From Amphimedon queenslandica (lineage: Eukaryota > Porifera > Demospongiae > Haplosclerida > Niphatidae): DNA of 35,860 nucleotides. Below the pieces are notes generated by a model. That model was not told the DNA's origin, ran no database searches, and saw only the letters and a list, made by a program, of their open reading frames with translations. The position numbers were made by a program, and so were the translations under genes. The stretch covers positions 1-35,860 of the forward strand of contig NW_003546762.1 of NCBI RefSeq assembly GCF_000090795.2, in the 5' to 3' direction. Position 1 is the first letter of the stretch, and each line of letters opens with the position of its first letter. Shown in pieces: positions 30,961-35,860 of this stretch.

Positions 30961-31358
30961 CGTTTTTATTTTATTTTAATCTTCTTATTCAAACAATGTC
31001 AATTGATGGCTCATGCTCACACCTTCAATGTTTACATTCACCTAGTTGTATTGTACTCGGTATTGTATCAATAAAAATAAAAGTACACTGCTTACAAATC
31101 AGCAATGGCAGTAGCAATCATTTCATATGGCCTATATATCAAGGTGTCTCGTCCAATGGATCAAGAACATCGTCGTCATCATAATCACAAGTTACCTCAG
31201 CTAGCCTCAGCCATCTGGCCTAAGCCTATGAGCCTCAGCCTAACTGATTAAAAAAGATGATCCACACCCAAATTTAATTAAAATAATAAGCCACACCCTG
31301 AGGAGATAGGACACGGTTGACCTTGCCTTTTACAAAAACAATTTAACACAATAAACAT

Positions 31359-31654
31359 TAGAGGTAGGTGATACCAGAAATTTTGAATCGATACCGATAC
31401 CAAGTAGTCTGAGTCACAGTATCGATGGTATCAAGTAGTGAATGAGTAGTCAGCTACTGCGCATGCGCAAATAAGTTATAATAAAAATGAAAAGAAATAA
31501 CCCGCCATTTTGTAATTAGTAAAGGGCGTGGCCATAATTATGATGTCTAAAATAGGTGCGGTAGGGCGTGATTGCTCACTACTCGATACCAGGATTTGGT
31601 ATCGAGTACTTGGTATCGGATATGAGTACTTTGGTATCGTATCGCCCACCTCTA
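31359..31654. mobile_element. Complete hAT-like non-autonomous element (296 bp)
   Basis: Ends TAGAGGTAGGTGATACCA and (reversed) TAGAGGTGGGCGATACGA, flanked by the exact 8-bp duplication ATAAACAT at 31351-31358 and 31655-31662. The interior carries TGCGCATGCGCA and CCCGCCATTTTG. Same family as the nested host element at 21059-22719, in opposite orientation. Confidence 0.9.
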
Positions 31655-31747
31655 ATAAACATGCCCTACCACAAAATTTCCCTAAAGCATGCTTAGTGGG
31701 CAAGCTTCAGAACTGACAAGCACTACAATACAGTACATTGGAGCAAT

Positions 31748-31890
31748 AGTAAAAATTCGTAAAGAATTAAAATTTGATTGAAATCAGCTTAAACTTTCAA
31801 CACAACATAAGAACATGCTTGCGTTACTTGTGTATGAGAAATATTATAAAAGTAGAGAATTGTCTACTTTTCAATTTTGATGAAATTTGG
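31748..31890 (+). repeat. Isolated satellite monomer
   Basis: GAAATCAGCTTAAACTTTCA, ATTATAAAAGTAGAGAATTG and TTGATGAAATTTGGCC match the array unit of 16.6-18.6 kb. It lies 94 bp from the hAT-like element. Beyond it, 31891-33079 holds no recognised gene, only TTA and GA-rich tracts. Confidence 0.7.
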
Positions 31891-32901
31891 CCAACAGGGG
31901 AAGTCCAATGGCAAAGAAGTACAGGGCAAAAGTTCAGGAATTAGAAATGAGACTCTGTAGAAATAGACACAATGATAATAAGCGTGCTTGACAATGTGAT
32001 TGCCTATGAATAAAAGCTCCATTGAGGAGCACCAAGTAATATGTACCTTTAAAAACACAAAATAATCAATGTATATACACATTCTCTGATATCATAGTAC
32101 ATCTGCACATGTATATATGTATGCATGTACATGTATCTCTATACAGGTACATTGTACATCTTTCCTCACCTCTCTTCTCCCCTCCTCTCTCACCAAGTAT
32201 GGTGAGTAATATCAGGTGGCAACTTATCATTAACAAAATAGATTGGATTAACCATAATTTAAGAGAGGACACTACACCCAACTCTTGTTGATAGACAGAC
32301 ATCAGAGCTAGTGTTGGCCACAGTCAGTTACTAACTCCTATAGTCTGCCTACTCGCCTAGAGTTCTTTCCAGGCTACTTTCCTTACATCACTGTGACACA
32401 TGCCCTCATTCTCTTTGTCCATGACTCAACACAATATGCATAAGAAATTATAATAAAACTAGAGTATTCCCTCCAAGCCCTAGCTACTTTAAAAAATTAA
32501 ATACATATATAAACTCATAACTAATGTAAATTCTAAGCTATAAAATTATTTCAACTATAGTCTCGCAAGCTCATGCAAGTTGGGTCTGCCTAGCAAGACA
32601 ACTTTCAGACCACTTCATTGAGATAAAATGGGTCACACACACATAAATGTATTTACTCTTCTTCATACAGCTTGCTATTGTACCACCACACTGAGACCAT
32701 GCAGTGTAATAGAAAGAGCGAAAGGGTCGGGGCCAGACTAGCTAATGTATGTAGAATAGGATCTCTCCTTTAATAAAGCCAAGAACTGCCCATCACACAC
32801 ACACTCCAAATTCATCTTACTACCATGTAGTATGTATAGCGTAGCTGAGGGTCTGGACTAGCCAGACTATAGTATGTATACAATTTATTGTTATTATATT
32901 A

Positions 32902-32932
<31 letters not shown>

Positions 32933-33079
32933 AAAATGAGGAAGATGTACATGTTACCATTACTATTATTATTATTATGAGAGGCAAGGGAGAGAGAGAA
33001 GAGAGGGAGAAAGAGAAGCAGGAAATACTGAAACTAAAAATTACAATAAATTCTTATTATAGTTGTAGTAGTAGTATAA

Positions 33080-35860
33080 TTAAAAATAACTGATATTGTG
33101 CTTAAGTACAACAACATAACTATTAAGAGGGTCAAAGTATCTTATATGAAGAGGGTCAGGGTGATGTGAGTGTAGATTAAAAATAGTAACAACTCTTCTT
33201 GTGAAATTTACAACACAACAGTGATAGTGGTGTGAATAATACTCAGTTTCAAGAATATCACCACTAAAAATTGTTTTGTCGTCACAAACAATAATCCTGT
33301 TTACTTTAATAAAATGAGGAAAATCAGACAGATGATACAATACTGCACATTGATGCTGCCTTATTTCAATGTGTCCAAACTTGATCCACTTAACCCTATA
33401 TAATTATAATTAATTTTAATAAAGCAAAAAAATATGTTTACACATGAGCCCTTCTACTGTCAATTCCTAATTCATGAATCTCATCTTCACATATTTAAGA
33501 GCTAAGAACTAAAATTCAGTATATTGGGTTTATTAATTTCTCAACTAACCTGGACCAATTTCAAAGGCTGGAAGTGGTGACAACAGGTAATAAATTTGTA
33601 TAAACTGATGTCTCTCACTGAGAGTCTTTGGCAAGTTTATGTAATTCAATGTACGCTGTGTTAATTTTTTAAAATATTGATGTTTAGCTTCAAATCTAAC
33701 AAAAATTCATGTTGACTAAACTAACAGTGAAAATTTTACCTCATTGTCCATAATTGTGACAATGGACCATAACTACAACAAATGCTATTTTAATCCATAA
33801 CTGACAAATTTAGTGACTCACCACTTAATCAATCTAGGCATGTGCACCATATAGTGCATCTTAGGTGTGACAGACTGCTGTGGATATAAAGTCATAAAGT
33901 TACTGTGATGCTCAGAAATGAGATCCTTTTAAAAATTTTGGAAATAATTTCAACATTTGTATTTGCAGATATACCTGTAAGTATGAACATTCGTCAATTG
34001 TAATGACTGGAGAAAACAGATAATCCGTAATTTTGAGAAGAATTAAGAAATTTTCCCAATTTAATTCATTCTCTGGAATCAAGTGTCTGATTAATATTGG
34101 TATTAGTCGAGCTAAAAGCCATAACTGGGATGCTACATTTTTATGTCATCTGAACAGTATTTTACTAGCACATACCAGATTGTCCAAGTTTTTTTTGGGA
34201 ATCCGACCTAACAGTCTGGTAAAAATTGACAAGATGGGCGGTTAGTAGCTTCCATGTATCCATACTCAAAATCAGAAATCATGTCACTTAAATTTTGCAT
34301 GCCTAAATAGTTTTCATTGATACAGTGCTTCAATAGTAACTTCAATTCAAGACATAAAACACCTATAGCATAATAAATTCAAAATTAATTCACTGCTTAT
34401 TGCACAATTACCTTCTAAAACATCATGCATAATGTCTGGAACGAGTCCTCCACATATGTCAAAGTGCTTGAGTTCAAGAAGAGGACTGTATCGATTGATT
34501 CCATACTTCTTTGAAGCCTATAATAGAACAATGGCATAACTCACGTACCAACTACTGTAGCCTTTTTGTACATATATAGTTTGTATGTGAAAAGACGGCG
34601 GTATGATACAGTACCATACTAAGAATATACAAACCTCAATACTAGTATCAAGCTCCTGACAATGAAGGAGATGCTACCTCTTGTTACGAAGGTTTAAATC
34701 CTTTTCATTAAACTAGTGTACAAAATTTTAAAAATCAATGCTATACTTTTGATTTTTATGAACAGAATTTATGCTGTTCATAAATATAGCATAGCAATCA
34801 CAACAACTACATTATAAATATACCAATTTAATCAAACCTTCAATGCAAAATCAGTGGCCATACAATGTCTGCATCCACTGTAAGCTGCTGCACTTTCCTT
34901 AAAACCTCCCATGGAACATGATGCAGGATTGTCAGCAGCAATTGCTGCAATTGATCCGTAAATGGAGATGGTATTACCATTACTTAACATGATTTCATGC
35001 CCAGATTCCTAAAATCACAAGTATTGAATCAATGCATATAAATAGTGCAGCAAAATTTTACAAAATATTAAACTACTAGTATTATAATAAACAGGAAAGT
35101 TTAATTTGCACTATTGGTACTAATTAAAGTCAATAAATTAGTCTCTCTATATTTTGAATTCGTGATCATATGTTCAAATTTCAGTGGTTTAAATTTTTTT
35201 GGCAATATTACAAAAGATATAATAATACATAATTACCAGCTTTTTAATGTCATCTACAATGTACTGCAAAATTGTAGTAACTTTATAAAGTGCAATGATT
35301 TCTGATGTGGCTATTGCAGCAAGGTGAATGTTTCGAAGTAAGCTCCGATTTGAGTAATTTCCAAAACTGTAATAAAATAAACCTAAATCATTTTAATTAA
35401 ATTAAAAATACCAGTATAACATAGGAAATAATTTACCTAACTTATGCACAGTTTTCCTAGAACTTAATGGGTTGCAAACTTCTAGTTCATCATAATATAG
35501 GATAATTTGCAATCCTCCAACTGTTGATGAGATAACTGGGCTTTTTTATAAACAGTTCCATCACAGAAGTCTCTCAAATAATTGTCATCACCTCTATGTG
35601 ATGACTGAAACTACAAAAATTAGTTGCATGCAGTAGATTCAGAAACAACTCTCCTATACCTCAGATAGAGTATGCTTGTCTTGACAAAGTCTTTTGATGT
35701 TTTTTAAGATTGGAACATACATAAATGTATCTTTCACACTCTTTTTTCTTCTTCTGCCTGTTGACCCTACAGTTTTCCACCTGGAACCAAGTTCAATTTT
35801 TTTGGGCTCCTATGAAAAAAGTATTTAAGGTAGCCATTGATTTACAAAACTTACCACTAC
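33080..35860 (-). pseudogene. Transposon-like multi-exon gene, copy 1 (14 exons in window)
   Basis: Exons: 35860-35855 (partial), 35809-35660, 35610-35437, 35382-35237, 35008-34838, 34700-34635, 34517-34412, 34362-34176, 34132-33975, 33925-33822, 33772-33740, 33695-33550, 33501-33442, 33395-33080. All introns are GT-AG, several only 43-54 bp. Landmarks: TFMYVPILKNIKRLCQDK, YYDELEVCNPLSS, GGFKES...GCRHCMATD (a Cys/His cluster), KKYGINRYSPLLELKHFD, VPDIMHDVLEG, SQLWLLARLIPILI, SVTPKMHYMVHMPR, YGPLSQLWTMRFEAKH, and VKWIKFGHIEIR near the C terminus, stop 33082-33080. The frame is broken by a shift at the A-run 35542-35547, an in-frame TAG at 34676-34674, a shift at 34221-34225 and another near 33485. 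Family known to me only as large uncharacterised proteins of sponges, cnidarians and fish; a transposon origin is inferred. Confidence 0.75.

Overview
The window looks like repeat-rich animal DNA, most likely from a demosponge (Amphimedon-like). This is an inference from several signs: strong AT bias, very short introns of about 43-55 bp, GT-AG spliced minus-strand exons, no bacterial-style gene packing, many TACATGTA palindromes, a BED zinc finger, hAT-type insertions, and degenerate LINE and DNA-transposon genes. No tRNA, rRNA or CRISPR array was seen.

Layout. 1-355 (minus) is the start of a BED zinc-finger gene that runs off the left edge. 1.45-1.94 kb holds a possible promoter and a two-exon open frame (plus). 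3.3-14 kb is a plus-strand graveyard of transposon genes: a DUF6729/DDE-like gene (3.3-6.0 kb), a LINE 3' fragment (6.05-7.27 kb), a dispersed repeat with a nested hAT-like element (7.37-8.04 kb), a second LINE ending in a (TAA)n tail (8.15-10.5 kb), an element with perfect 34-bp inverted ends (10.5-10.73 kb), an unassigned multi-exon gene (10.8-12.2 kb), a Tc1/IS630-like transposase (12.57-13.29 kb) and an unassigned coding remnant (to 13.96 kb). 14.4-15.4 kb (minus) is a 5'-truncated copy of a multi-exon transposon-like gene; a longer copy with 13 further exons fills 33.08-35.86 kb.

The middle of the window, roughly 18.8-19.95 kb and perhaps to 22.9 kb, carries minus-strand exons that read as the helical region of a DOCK-family Rho-GEF. 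This is the only convincing host gene. Its introns or flanks hold a satellite array of ~175-194-bp units (16.6-18.6 kb), a hAT-type element with an 8-bp target duplication (18.92-19.38 kb) and a three-element transposon nest at 21.06-22.72 kb. From 25 to 33 kb there are mostly short non-autonomous elements, microsatellites and a LINE tail; long stretches there show nothing recognisable.

The most informative parts are the insertions whose target-site duplications can be read exactly. They give a relative order of insertion events and define at least four hAT-like families, one 9-bp-duplication (Mutator-like) family and several unclassified foldback families. The transposon-like gene family present in two copies keeps nearly all its splice sites but carries stops and frameshifts, several of them in short homopolymers, so decay and assembly error both need checking.
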